NCBI RefSeq assembly: GCF_000308755.1
Contig: NZ_BAGF01000045.1
Coordinates: forward strand, 62,001-126,000
Direction of reading: 5' to 3'
From: Nocardia pneumoniae NBRC 100136
GTDB lineage: Bacteria; Actinomycetota; Actinomycetes; Mycobacteriales; Mycobacteriaceae
DNA: 64,000 nucleotides
Every line of letters begins with the position of its first letter. Position 1 is the stretch's first letter. The notes beneath the pieces were generated by a model. It was not told the DNA's origin. It saw nothing but the letters and a program-made list of their open reading frames with translations, and searched no databases. Shown here piece after piece: positions 37,937 to 46,770 of the stretch. The translations under genes were made by a program, and so were the position numbers.

Positions 37937-40900
37937 CCGCGAGCCTCCCTTTCGATCGGTGCGCACGCCGGCGGCGTCCGCGCGCTGCGGCGTCGGTGAG
38001 ATCGATCGGCGCGGCGCCGGATCGGCTCGTCGACGGGTCGGGGGCGACACGGTCGGCGATCCAGTCCGCGAGTCGCCGGACGGTGCCGAGCCGGAAGATG
38101 TCCGGGACCGTGAGCGCCGGGGTGAGATGGCGCAGCCTGCGATGAGCGCGAACCAGGGTCAGAGAGGTCGCGCCGAGATCGTGGAAAGGGGTGGTCGCCG
38201 CGACCTCGGGGCCCAGTAGATCGGTGAATACCTCGCTGATCACGGCCTCCACGCGCGCCCGGGCGGCCGTGGCGGTCGTGGTGGCGGCGGTGAGGACGAG
38301 TTCGGCCGCGTCGCCGTAGCGGGCCTCGGCGACGAGCCCGCCGGCCGTGGCCGAGGCGTGCAGTCGGCCTACCCACTCGTCGGCGTGGTGCGCTGTGGTG
38401 CCATCGATGGGTTCCGCGCGCAGCGTCAGCGTCAGCCCGAGCGCTTCGGCCTGCCGCGCCGCGTGCACCAGCCAGTCGTCGGCCGGTGTCCACACCTGGT
38501 CCCCTGCCCGGTCCGGTGCGCTCGCCGGAAAACAGGAGGCCGCAGCCGCCGCACCGGTCGTGACGTCGGCTACTCGCGCGAGAAGTGTTTCCGGATCGAC
38601 CTTCTCGGGCGTGGGACGATCGTTGCGGCCGGACCTTACTGCTCGACCGTTCTCGACCGGTCCCTGGGACGCCGCGGCGGTCGCGACGGAACGGAACGGG
38701 TTCGGCAGCCGGGAATGGTCGACCTTCCCGTTGGACGTCAACGGCAAGGCGTCCAACGGCACCCACCGGGACGGCACCATGTAGTGCGGCAGGTGTCGCG
38801 CCGCATGGTCAGCGAGTTCCGCGGTGTCCACCGGTGCGGCGCCCGCCACGACGTACGCCACGAGCTGCGGCCGGTCGTCCGCCCCCGGCACCGCCGCCGC
38901 CACACAGCGGCGAACTCGCGGATGCCGGGCGAGCACGGCTTCGATCTCGCCCAGTTCTATGCGGTGGCCGCGCACCTTGACCTGCCGGTCGACGCGGCCG
39001 AGGAACTCGATGGCCCCATCCGGACGCCATTTGCCCAGGTCGCCGGTGCGATAGAGCCGCTGGCCCAGCCGGTCGTCCCGGATGAAGCGGCGCGCGGTCT
39101 GCTCGTCGTCGCCGACATACCCGCGTGCCAGACCGGCTCCGCCGATGTGCAGCTCACCGGGTACGCCGACCGGACACGGTCGGCCCTGCTCGTCGAGCAC
39201 GAGGAAGGACTGGCCGCGCAATGCCGTGCCATAGGGGATGCTGGTCCATTCGGGCCGCACCTCCCGGATCGGATGACAGATCGACCAGATGGCGGCCTCG
39301 GTCGCGCCACCCAGACTGATGACCCGCACATGGTCGCCGATCACCGCACGGAGCCGGTCCGGCAGCGACAGCGGAATCCAGTCCCCGGACAACAGCAATA
39401 CGCGCAATGAGCGCAACCGCGCCGCCGCCGCCACATCGGCCTGGGCGTATTCGACGAGCATCTCGGCGAGCGCGGGCGCGGTGTTCCACACCGTGACCTG
39501 ATGCGCCGCGACGAGCTCGCACCAGTGCCCTGGGTCGCGCAGCCGCTCGGCGTCCGGCAGGACCAGCGCGCCACCCGCGCCGAGCACGCCGAAGATGTCG
39601 TACACGGACAGATCGAAACTCAACGCCGACAGCGCGAGCACCCGGTCGCTCGGGCCGATGCCGAAGCGCTCGTTGATGTCATCGATGGTCGTGCGCGCGG
39701 CGCGATGTTCCACCGCGACGCCCTTCGGCTCACCGGTCGATCCGGAGGTGAAGATGACGTAAGCCAGAGCGTCGTCCGCAGTGGCGATCGGCTCGGCCAC
39801 GGTTACCGCACCGGAGGCGGCTTCCAGCGGATGCGCGGTGACGTTCTGCGGAAGTTCGACGCCCGGTGCGGTCAAGGCGTGCGTGATTCCGGCGCGGCGA
39901 CAGACCGAGGCGATCCTCGATGCGGGCCAATCGGGCTCGACGGGCACGAATGCCGCCCCTGCCCACAACACGGCGTACACGGCGACGATCTGTGCCGCCG
40001 ACTTCGGGGCGAGGACCGCCACCCGGTCATGTGGCCGGACCCCGGCCGCGATCAGCCGACCGGCGAGTGTGCGCGCCCGCGTGGCTATCTCGCCGTGCGT
40101 GAGCGTCTCCCTGGCGGACAGCACGGCAGCGGCCTCGGGCCGCGTCGCCACCTGATCGCGTTGCGGGTCGATGAGCAGCCCGGCGCCGAGTCCGGGCGGA
40201 AGCGGTTGCACCTGCTGGAAGTGCGGGTTCCAGCCCAGGTCCACGGTTTCCCAGGCGTCGTCGTCCTCGGCCAACCGACGCAGCAGGCGGGCGTGGGCGG
40301 TGAGCATCTGGGTCACGAAGTCGGCCGGGAAGACCTCCTCGACCGCGTCCCACGCCAGCCGAAGTCCGCCCGCCTCGTCCCAGACGATGTGGTCCAGGGT
40401 CACCTGCGGGGTCTGCGAGACGCCGAAGATCTCGTCGCCCAGCCATCCCGCGGCCGGGCCCTCGGCCTGGCCCAACCCCACGCCGCTGGTGAAGACCACC
40501 GGATAGCGCGGGGCCAGGTCGGGGAACTGCTCGCGCTGCACCTCGACACCGCTGTAGGAACGGTGTTCCAGATCGGCCCAGAACCGGGCGTTGACGCGGC
40601 GGGCGAAACCGGTGAAGCCCTGCCACGAACCCGGGTCCGGCGACGGCATCTCGACCAGCGCGGTGGTGCTGAAATCCCCGACCACGCCTTCGATGTCCGC
40701 GGTGTCGGGCCGATCGAACAGGGTGGCGTTGAGGCAGAACGCGTCGGTGGCACCCCAGCGCGACAGGGTGAGGCCGAAGGCCGCGAGCAGCACGGCGGTG
40801 GGGCTCAGTCCGCGCCGCGCCGCCTGCGCGGTGAGGGCCGACCAGTGCGACGGACTCAGCCGTTCTTCGTGACGGCGGAAGCGAGCGGTGCGAATCGTTT

Positions 40901-41843
40901 CCGGTGCGGCGGCGTAGGGCAACCGAGGACCGGGTGGCAGGACGGTCAGTCGCTCCCGCCAGTACGCCTTGTCCCGTTCTCGTCGCTCCGTTTCGGCCAT
41001 CCGGCGTGCGCGCAGTACTCGAAGGAACGTGGTCGGCGGCGCCGCCGGCACGGCGTCGGGATCGGCGACGAATCGCCCCCACTCGCGCATGAGCTGAATC
41101 CAGCTCGCCATGTCCAGCATCATGATGTCGAAGCCGACGTACAGCCGTATCGCGCCGGATGGCAGCAGCGCGGCGTGGATGTCGAACAACGGACCGGTGG
41201 CGGTATCGCGCACCTGATGCGACTTCTCCTGGCGCAGCCGCGCCAGTGCCGCGGCGGCGTCGCTTCCGGGATCCCGCAGATCGGTGATCTCGATGCGGTA
41301 GGGATCCCCCGCCGGCAGCACCCTTTGCCGGCCATCGTCGGTGACGACGGCCCGCAGCATGTCGTGCCGGGCGACGACCTTGTTCCACGCCGTCTCGAGC
41401 GCGGCGACCTCGGACCACGCGTTCGCCGCCACGAACCGCTCTGGATCACGGTCGAACTCGAAGTAGTAGAAAGTGGCCACTCCGCCGAGTGGCATCCCCT
41501 TCTCCCGGCCGACCCAGTATGACGCCTGAATCGGGGTGAGCTCCTCCTCGTCGACGGCGTCGGACACCTCGGCGGCGGATGACACGGCATCGGCGACAGA
41601 CGTGTGATCGAGTGTCCCACCGCGATTTTCGACCTCGGTGGCCAAAGTCTCGAGTGTGGCTCCGACAAAGGAAGCCAGCGGAACACGGACGCCTGTGCGT
41701 TCGGCCAGGCGCAGATGCAGACGGGCGGCGAGGAAGGAATCCAGTCCCAGTTCCTGCAACGGGCGCCGCGCATCCACCGCGCTCGCGTCGATTCCGAGAA
41801 CCGTTGCAGCGCAACGGCGAACTACGTCTACGGTGGTCGCCAT
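37923..41843 (-). CDS. NRPS with carrier-Cy-A(Cys)-PCP architecture
   Basis: The protein has 1306 residues. An N-terminal carrier (Ser36, GLDSFLA) comes first. The Cy domain (100-540) has the cyclisation motif D239-D244-S247 (DIMMLDMAS). The A domain (555-1050) has [18 protein letters not shown] and SNGKVD. Specificity residues D744, L745, Y748, N787, L817, S819, L844, I852, W853 and K1040 spell DLYNLSLIWK, the cysteine code. A 130-residue linker without known motif follows, then the PCP (Ser1227). Like HMWP2/PchE it should make a thiazoline on the starter held by the first carrier. No loading ligase is seen nearby. Confidence 0.92.
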   Translation of the reverse strand: MATTVDVVRRCAATVLGIDASAVDARRPLQELGLDSFLAARLHLRLAERTGVRVPLASFVGATLETLATEVENRGGTLDHTSVADAVSSAAEVSDAVDEEELTPIQASYWVGREKGMPLGGVATFYYFEFDRDPERFVAANAWSEVAALETAWNKVVARHDMLRAVVTDDGRQRVLPAGDPYRIEITDLRDPGSDAAAALARLRQEKSHQVRDTATGPLFDIHAALLPSGAIRLYVGFDIMMLDMASWIQLMREWGRFVADPDAVPAAPPTTFLRVLRARRMAETERRERDKAYWRERLTVLPPGPRLPYAAAPETIRTARFRRHEERLSPSHWSALTAQAARRGLSPTAVLLAAFGLTLSRWGATDAFCLNATLFDRPDTADIEGVVGDFSTTALVEMPSPDPGSWQGFTGFARRVNARFWADLEHRSYSGVEVQREQFPDLAPRYPVVFTSGVGLGQAEGPAAGWLGDEIFGVSQTPQVTLDHIVWDEAGGLRLAWDAVEEVFPADFVTQMLTAHARLLRRLAEDDDAWETVDLGWNPHFQQVQPLPPGLGAGLLIDPQRDQVATRPEAAAVLSARETLTHGEIATRARTLAGRLIAAGVRPHDRVAVLAPKSAAQIVAVYAVLWAGAAFVPVEPDWPASRIASVCRRAGITHALTAPGVELPQNVTAHPLEAASGAVTVAEPIATADDALAYVIFTSGSTGEPKGVAVEHRAARTTIDDINERFGIGPSDRVLALSALSFDLSVYDIFGVLGAGGALVLPDAERLRDPGHWCELVAAHQVTVWNTAPALAEMLVEYAQADVAAAARLRSLRVLLLSGDWIPLSLPDRLRAVIGDHVRVISLGGATEAAIWSICHPIREVRPEWTSIPYGTALRGQSFLVLDEQGRPCPVGVPGELHIGGAGLARGYVGDDEQTARRFIRDDRLGQRLYRTGDLGKWRPDGAIEFLGRVDRQVKVRGHRIELGEIEAVLARHPRVRRCVAAAVPGADDRPQLVAYVVAGAAPVDTAELADHAARHLPHYMVPSRWVPLDALPLTSNGKVDHSRLPNPFRSVATAAASQGPVENGRAVRSGRNDRPTPEKVDPETLLARVADVTTGAAAAASCFPASAPDRAGDQVWTPADDWLVHAARQAEALGLTLTLRAEPIDGTTAHHADEWVGRLHASATAGGLVAEARYGDAAELVLTAATTTATAARARVEAVISEVFTDLLGPEVAATTPFHDLGATSLTLVRAHRRLRHLTPALTVPDIFRLGTVRRLADWIADRVAPDPSTSRSGAAPIDLTDAAARGRRRRAHRSKGRLADVVR

Positions 41844-41852
41844 CTCCAGCCC

Positions 41853-41906
41853 TTGCTCGGGAAAACCAACGCGCCTACACTAACCAGTAATGACAATCTT
41901 TTTCAA
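41853..41906. promoter_or_regulatory. Face-to-face divergent promoters of NRPS1 and aldo/keto reductase
   Basis: Plus strand: TTGCTC (41853-41858), 17 bases, TACACT (41876-41881). Minus strand: TTGAAA (41906-41901), 18 bases, TAGTGT (41882-41877). The two -10 elements overlap by five bases. The predicted plus-strand start falls at about 41888, so the reductase mRNA would be leaderless. RNA polymerase cannot occupy both at once, so the two units should compete. Confidence 0.6.
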
Positions 41907-42975
41907 CAACGCGTTGGACTGCTACCGGTTATTGGGGCGGTCGGGACTGCGCGTGTCGCCGATGGCATTGGGCACCTTGACCTTCGGGTCCGCCTGGGGA
42001 TGGGGGGCGGACAAGCGGGAGGCCCGGCGGATCTTCGACGCGTATGTCACACGCGGCGGCAACTTCGTCGACACCGCAGGCAACTACACCGGCGGCACCG
42101 CCGAGGAATGGCTCGGCGAGTTCGCCGCGGCCGACCGGGACAGCCTCGTCCTCGCGACCAAGTACACCGCGCTGCGACGGCTCACCGACCCCAACTCCGG
42201 TGGCAACCATCGCAAGAACATGATCGCCTCGGTCGAGGCCAGTCTGCGCCGCCTGAACACCGACTATCTCGATCTGCTCTATCTGCACCTGTGGGACGAC
42301 CTGACCCCGGTCGAGGAAATCCTGCGCGGCATGGACGATCTGGTGCGCACGGGCAAAGTGCTCTACGTCGGCATCTCCAACACCCCCGCCTGGCAGATCG
42401 CCCGCATGCAGACCATTGCCGACCTGCGCGGCTGGACGCCGCTCATCGCCGTCCAGCTCGAATACAACTTGGCCGAACGCACCGTCGAGCACGACATGCT
42501 GCCGATGGCACGTGCGCTCGGCCTGGGCGTCGTCGCCTGGTCGCCACTGGCAGGTGGCGTTCTCACCGGCAAATACACCCGGGACGATCTACCGTCGGAC
42601 GCACGCAAGCCGACGCTGGGGACATCCCGGAAGGAGTTGATCCTCGCCGGTGAAGGTCTCACCGAACGAGCTCTGGCCATCGCCGACGCCGTGCGCCGCG
42701 TCGCCGAAGAGCTCGGCCGATCACCGGCGCAGGTAGCCCTCGCCTGGACGCTGCGCCAACCCGATGTCACCGCGCCCGTTCTCGGCGCGCGCACCCTCAC
42801 ACAGCTCGAGGACAATCTCGGCGCGCTGACCGTGCAGTTCGAGGACCATCAACTGGAGTACCTCCGGAAAGCATCCGCCACCACTCCGGGATATCCGCAC
42901 AACGTCCTCGCACGCCCCATGGCGCGCCGGACCATCGTCGGAGACATGCGCATCGAAACGCGCTCCACATCCTGA
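41890..42975 (+). CDS. Aldo/keto reductase
   Basis: This 361-residue (alpha/beta)8 NADPH-dependent reductase has the catalytic tetrad in NFVDTAGNYTGG (Asp, Tyr), LVLATKY (Lys) and LLYLHLWDD (His). The C-terminal NADPH-binding part is VLGARTLTQLEDNLGAL. It starts 46 bases from the divergent NRPS1 and may supply a reduction for the natural product, such as a thiazoline or ketone reduction. A general detoxification role is equally possible. Confidence 0.88.
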   Translation: MTIFFNNALDCYRLLGRSGLRVSPMALGTLTFGSAWGWGADKREARRIFDAYVTRGGNFVDTAGNYTGGTAEEWLGEFAAADRDSLVLATKYTALRRLTDPNSGGNHRKNMIASVEASLRRLNTDYLDLLYLHLWDDLTPVEEILRGMDDLVRTGKVLYVGISNTPAWQIARMQTIADLRGWTPLIAVQLEYNLAERTVEHDMLPMARALGLGVVAWSPLAGGVLTGKYTRDDLPSDARKPTLGTSRKELILAGEGLTERALAIADAVRRVAEELGRSPAQVALAWTLRQPDVTAPVLGARTLTQLEDNLGALTVQFEDHQLEYLRKASATTPGYPHNVLARPMARRTIVGDMRIETRSTS

Positions 42976-43006
42976 CACCGATCACCGACGTCCCGAGGAA
43001 ACGATT

Positions 43007-43621
43007 GTGGCTCTCTTCGACCTGTTCATCGACCACCTGCTGCGCCGACCGCGAGGGCGGCTGGCCCGGATGATGTGGCGCGACATGAAGTCTCACCGCG
43101 AGATCTTCCGCGACACGCTGGCGGCGCTGAACCTCACCCCCGACGACAACGTGCTCGAAATCGGCTGCGGCGGCGGCACCTTCGCCACACAGGCGCTCGC
43201 GCTCGGCTGCCGGATGACCGCGGTCGATCACAGCGCCGACATGGTGGCGCTCACGAAATCGGCCAACGCGGACGCCGTGCGCGAAGGCCGACTCGAGGTC
43301 ATCGAGGCAGCCGCCGAATCGCTACCCCTCCCGGATCGGCACTTCACCTGCGCGACCGCGATGAACCTGCTGTTCTTCGTTCCCGTTCCGGCCCTGCTCA
43401 CCGAACTGCATCGCGTCCTCGCACCGGGCGGACGTCTCGTCCTGCACACCGTCGCGCCCGAACCGCCGCGCTCGGTCATGCCCGCGCCGCTGGCCGAACG
43501 CGTGCGCTTGCACTCCGACACCGAACTCGTCGCCATGCTCGAAGCGGCAGGCTTCCACCAGCCGCGCGTCGAGCGAGTCCGCGACGCCTACCAACTCGTC
43601 ACGGCGGCACGGCCGAGCTGA
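43007..43621 (+). CDS. Class I SAM-dependent methyltransferase
   Basis: This 204-residue protein from GTG 43007 lies 31 bases after the reductase, probably in one transcript. SAM motifs are NVLEIGCGGGTFATQAL, MTAVDHSADMV and the LLFFVPVPALLTELHRVLAPGG region. It resembles UbiE/arsenite-methyltransferase-like families without their signature residues. It may be the fourth methyltransferase of the biosynthetic region. Confidence 0.82.
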   Translation: MALFDLFIDHLLRRPRGRLARMMWRDMKSHREIFRDTLAALNLTPDDNVLEIGCGGGTFATQALALGCRMTAVDHSADMVALTKSANADAVREGRLEVIEAAAESLPLPDRHFTCATAMNLLFFVPVPALLTELHRVLAPGGRLVLHTVAPEPPRSVMPAPLAERVRLHSDTELVAMLEAAGFHQPRVERVRDAYQLVTAARPS

Positions 43622-43630
43622 ATGAACGCG

Positions 43631-44758
43631 CTAGAACAGATCAGCCAGCTTGGCAGCCACTTCCGAGCTGGACTCGTTGTCGGTGTCGATGACCAACGCC
43701 TCACCGCGGGATCGACGGAGGACAGCTGTCTCCTCAGTGGAGCGAGCAATTGTTCGCATCTGTTGCTGAGCCGACGCCCCGACCAGTGAATCGCCCGCCA
43801 GCTCAGGACCGTGACCGCGGGCGCGCTGTGCGATCCTCTCGGCCAGCGCACTCGGGGATGCCTCCAGGTACGCAATGGTGACAGCCTCGTCTGCGAAAGC
43901 ATTCCGATATGGATGCGGCGTACCCCGCGCGACGACAACCAGCGCTCGCGCACCTGCGTCCCGGTAGCCGCGCCAGACCCGAATGAGGTTGTCGACTTTG
44001 GCGTTCGGTGCCGAGTCCGACTGGTGGAACCCGAGCTGATCCACGTCGATATACGCGGCCGGGATGTTGCGACTCCACAGCATTCGGAAAACTTCCCATC
44101 CCACGGTCGATTTGCCCACCGCGGTCGGACCGGCGAGAAGCAGCACCGATGCCGGACCCTCTGGCGCAGGCGCTATGGGTGCCGAGGCCGGTCGCAGGAT
44201 CGGGTGCGTCTGCGTCGCGAGAGGAACCCGGTCGGCCAATGCCTCGACAACCGCGCCGGGGGACATGGTCGTGATATCCAACGGCAAACCCACCGCACTG
44301 CGGTCGAGAGCATCGGCGAACGCTATCGCCCCCTCGAGCCGTTCCACAGAGGATCCGCGCTCGAGGTAGCGGCGCCGCAGTTCCTCGCGTGCGCAGCGTA
44401 GGCGCACCAACGTGAACTCGACGTCGCGAGCCGTGCGAACGTACGGGTCGATCCCGCGATGCGAATCGACGACGCCGGACACAATGAGTTGCTGGGCACC
44501 GTGGTCGCGAAATGTATCGATCACCGCGATGAGATTCGTCGCCTTAAGACGATGGTATTCCGGGTCGCCTGGCGGTGCCGGAACGAGCAGTCCGAGTTGA
44601 TCGATATCGACATACGCGACCGGTCGGCCCCGCGCCGTCGCCCACAGGTACAGCGCCCAACTCACTGTCGATTTGCCGACGCCCGGCGCGCCGGTCAGCC
44701 ACAGTACCGACATAGGCCGCAATCGAAATCCCTTCGTATCCCCGATCGAGCCGCCCAT
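43631..44758 (-). CDS. Tandem P-loop kinase-like protein (two duplicated domains)
   Basis: The protein has 375 residues (a start at ATG 44713, giving 360, is equally possible). Two homologous domains each have a Walker A (GAPGVGKSTVSWALY and GPTAVGKSTVGWEVF) followed by a shared PxAYxDxDQLG segment (PVAYVDIDQLG and PAAYIDVDQLG). The fold resembles small-molecule kinases such as APS kinase or nucleoside kinases. An internal duplication in one chain is unusual. No neighbour indicates the substrate. Confidence 0.7.
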   Translation of the reverse strand: MGGSIGDTKGFRLRPMSVLWLTGAPGVGKSTVSWALYLWATARGRPVAYVDIDQLGLLVPAPPGDPEYHRLKATNLIAVIDTFRDHGAQQLIVSGVVDSHRGIDPYVRTARDVEFTLVRLRCAREELRRRYLERGSSVERLEGAIAFADALDRSAVGLPLDITTMSPGAVVEALADRVPLATQTHPILRPASAPIAPAPEGPASVLLLAGPTAVGKSTVGWEVFRMLWSRNIPAAYIDVDQLGFHQSDSAPNAKVDNLIRVWRGYRDAGARALVVVARGTPHPYRNAFADEAVTIAYLEASPSALAERIAQRARGHGPELAGDSLVGASAQQQMRTIARSTEETAVLRRSRGEALVIDTDNESSSEVAAKLADLF

Positions 44759-45225
44759 GATCCCGGGTGCGACTTCGGCCGCTCAACCAAATTTCCGCCG
44801 ATACATGCAACGGTCTCAACTCTGGGTCTCCCGACGTTCGCCCGCGTCGCCGAGGTCGGCCGCCAGTCCCGATCCCGATCGCGCGGAAACCCTCGCCCGC
44901 GCTACCAGCGACTCACAGCGCCAGATCTACACTCTCGCCCGGATGGGACCGACTCGGCACCTCCAGAGTCCCGAAGGGAAGTTCGAGCTCACGATCGTTG
45001 ACGGGACACGGTTACGAGCACTTCTCGACATGCGGGCAAGGGTTCACACGATCTGGTCGAGGACGGCTGCCATTTCGCGGGACTGGAGTATGACACCTAC
45101 GTGGCCGGCGGGCAGGCGGGGTATGCGTCCCCACGTCTCGGCCCCCATCGACCACCGGTAGCCGAGCGGCTGAAACGAGAAAGGCTCCGCACCGTAACGG
45201 TGCGGAGCCTGCAAGTCACGCTGGA
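44759..45225. other. Intergenic region with a terminator, otherwise nothing recognised
   Basis: Overlapping frames in this 467-base stretch have no consistent start site or family resemblance. Around 45050-45165 the plus strand could encode HLVEDGCHFAGLEYDTYVAG, possibly a gene remnant. The only clear element is the hairpin at 45182-45210. Confidence 0.4.
45182..45210 (-). terminator. Rho-independent terminator of the cold-shock gene
   Basis: A perfect 13-bp stem (AGGCTCCGCACCG / CGGTGCGGAGCCT) with a TAA loop begins 16 bases after the cold-shock stop. On the minus strand it is followed by TTCTCGTTTC, a U-rich tract. It is one of the strongest hairpins seen in the window. Confidence 0.85.
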
Positions 45226-45429
45226 TCAGATAGCGCGGACGTCCTGAGCCTGCGGACCCTTCTGGCCCTGCCCGATCTCGAACTCCACACGCTGGCCCTC
45301 ATCGAGGGTCTTGAAACCCGAGCCACCAATGGCCGAGTAATGCACGAAGACGTCAGGACCGCCTCCGTCTTGAGCGATAAAGCCGAAGCCTTTTTCGCCG
45401 TTGAACCACTTCACGCTGCCTTGAGCCAT
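45226..45429 (-). CDS. cspA: Cold-shock protein (CspA family)
   Basis: This 67-residue single cold-shock domain has RNP1 KGFGFIAQ and RNP2 VFVHYSAI. It binds single-stranded RNA/DNA as a chaperone. AGAAAAGAA precedes the ATG at 45429 and a strong terminator follows, so it is a monocistronic unit. The 430-base gap upstream leaves room for the long leader common in csp genes. Confidence 0.96.
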   Translation of the reverse strand: MAQGSVKWFNGEKGFGFIAQDGGGPDVFVHYSAIGGSGFKTLDEGQRVEFEIGQGQKGPQAQDVRAI

Positions 45430-45760
45430 GCTGTACTAATTCTTTTCTGTAGATGAGCCGCGCAGATCACTTCGATTAGCCCGGTCTCGCGTCCCACTAT
45501 GCCACACTTCGAAGACTCGCACGTCCACGGCTCGAGACTGTAGGCAGCGTCACTGATCGCGCGCCGTCTCCCAGGTGCCCCTCTGTCCACCTCCCATGAG
45601 GCGCGGATGCAGGCCCGGACATCGAGCTGCCTGACGCAGGGGCAGCGCCCCCGGCGCGACGCCTCGCCCAGGTCGTCGCACGCTGGGACGGCGCCGCACG
45701 GATGCGTACGAGGCGATGGGCAGATGACCGAGCGGCCAGTGCCGCTGCGTCTTCCGTGCA
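45430..45760. other. Intergenic region upstream of cspA and tetR
   Basis: The minus-strand frames found here are arginine- and cysteine-rich with no family resemblance and are rejected. The stretch should contain the cspA promoter and leader (at its left end) and lead into the TetR operator at 45761. Confidence 0.4.
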
Positions 45761-45811
45761 ATTTCACGGTACGCTGAAATACGTTTCAGCAGGTGCTGAG
45801 ACCGCATCAGC
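45761..45811. promoter_or_regulatory. TetR operator cluster
   Basis: ATTTCACGGTACGCTGAAAT (45761-45780) has perfect ATTTCA/TGAAAT arms. It overlaps GCTGAAA-TACG-TTTCAGC (45773-45790), and GCTGA-N7-TCAGC follows at 45795-45811. The first 20-bp element recurs upstream of the hydrolase gene at 46676 and 46742, which points to one regulator for both genes. Confidence 0.55.
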
Positions 45812-45859
45812 AGGCGATCATGCGCGATCGCGGAACGGGCGGAAGGGGGACAGCAGGAC

Positions 45860-46477
45860 ATGGCGGCACGAGCTGGGAGGGGGCCGCGTGGGGAACGCGG
45901 CGCGCAGGCGGACCGTATCTTGACGGCGGCCCGCAAGTCCTTCGCCGAGCGGGGCTACAGCGGGACCTCACTGCGGTCGGTGGCTCAGGCCGCCGATGTG
46001 GATCCCACCCTGGTGAACTACTACTTCTCCAACAAGACCGGACTGCTGAAGGCGGCGCTGGAGCCGCCGGACGCCTTCGGTGCGGGCATTGCCGAGGCCG
46101 CCCGGGCGCCGCTGGAGGAGCGCGGGCGAGCCTTCGTGGAGGCGGCGCTGCGCATGTGGGACGACCCGGCCACCGCGGAGGTCCTGCGCTCGATCATCCT
46201 CGCGGCAAGTCACGAGCCCTTCGCCATGGAGCGGCTTCGATCCGTCTTCTCCGCGCTCGTCCTGCAGGTCGTGTCGGCGAGCCTTCCCGACGCCGAGGCC
46301 GAGCTACGCGCGGATCTGGTCTCCACGCAGATCGTGGGCCTGGCGATGACACGTTACGTCTGGGCGATCGACCGCATCGCCGACATCCCCTCAGAGCAGG
46401 TCGTTCGCCTGATCGCGCCGACTGTGCAGCACTACCTCACGGGCGCACTGGGCGAGGACATCCCGGCGAACGCCTGA
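45860..46477 (+). CDS. TetR-family transcriptional regulator
   Basis: The protein has 205 residues. The DNA-binding domain (18-65) reads ILTAARKSFAERGYSGTSLR and VDPTLVNYYFSNKTGLLKAA. The C-terminal domain resembles TetR_C subfamily members with HYLTGAL at the end. It is followed by a CocE-like hydrolase whose promoter carries the same operator sequence, so autoregulation and control of the hydrolase are likely. The inducer is unknown. Confidence 0.88.
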   Translation: MAARAGRGPRGERGAQADRILTAARKSFAERGYSGTSLRSVAQAADVDPTLVNYYFSNKTGLLKAALEPPDAFGAGIAEAARAPLEERGRAFVEAALRMWDDPATAEVLRSIILAASHEPFAMERLRSVFSALVLQVVSASLPDAEAELRADLVSTQIVGLAMTRYVWAIDRIADIPSEQVVRLIAPTVQHYLTGALGEDIPANA

Positions 46478-46674
46478 CCGCTACTGACTGCCGGGGCGGA
46501 CATCGCCGGTCAGCCCGCTGGTTTCCAGCGCAGACCGCCGATTGCCGAATCTCCAAATAATTCCCGCACCATGGGATGACCTGCGAGGACGGTGCACCTG
46601 CCCCGGTCCGCAGCCCCCTCGGGCATTCACGACCCCGACACGTACGACACGGTCAGCGGGCGCGGACCCGCCAT

Positions 46675-46761
46675 ATTTTCACGGCACATGGAAATTACTC
46701 TTGTCCGCAGTCAGCCGGTGCGCGTACGGTGAGGACAGTTAATTTCAGTACACGTGGAAAT
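46675..46761 (+). promoter_or_regulatory. Promoter of the CocE-like hydrolase with two TetR-type operators
   Basis: The 20-bp elements at 46676-46695 and 46742-46761 match the tetR operator at 15 and 14 of 20 positions. Both have TTTCA on the left and GAAAT on the right. Between them lie TTGTCC (46701-46706), 18 bases, then TACGGT (46725-46730). The second operator would cover the start of transcription and the first the region upstream of -35, a typical repression layout. Confidence 0.5.
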
Positions 46762-46770
46762 GAAGGTGCC

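Noticed and set aside
41843-41890. Possible IdeR iron box before NRPS1 (GGTTAG on the minus strand)
   Set aside because: Only about 9 of 19 positions match the consensus and it overlaps the -10 region; it does not support a siderophore role.
23253-43621. Calling the cluster a siderophore (pyochelin/yersiniabactin-like) pathway
   Set aside because: Salicylate synthase, aryl-AMP ligase, PchG-type reductase and iron-transport genes are absent from the window; only the thiazoline logic is supported.
45550-45936. Minus-strand frame between cspA and tetR
   Set aside because: It is Arg/Cys-rich with no known family and covers the palindromic operator and the tetR start.
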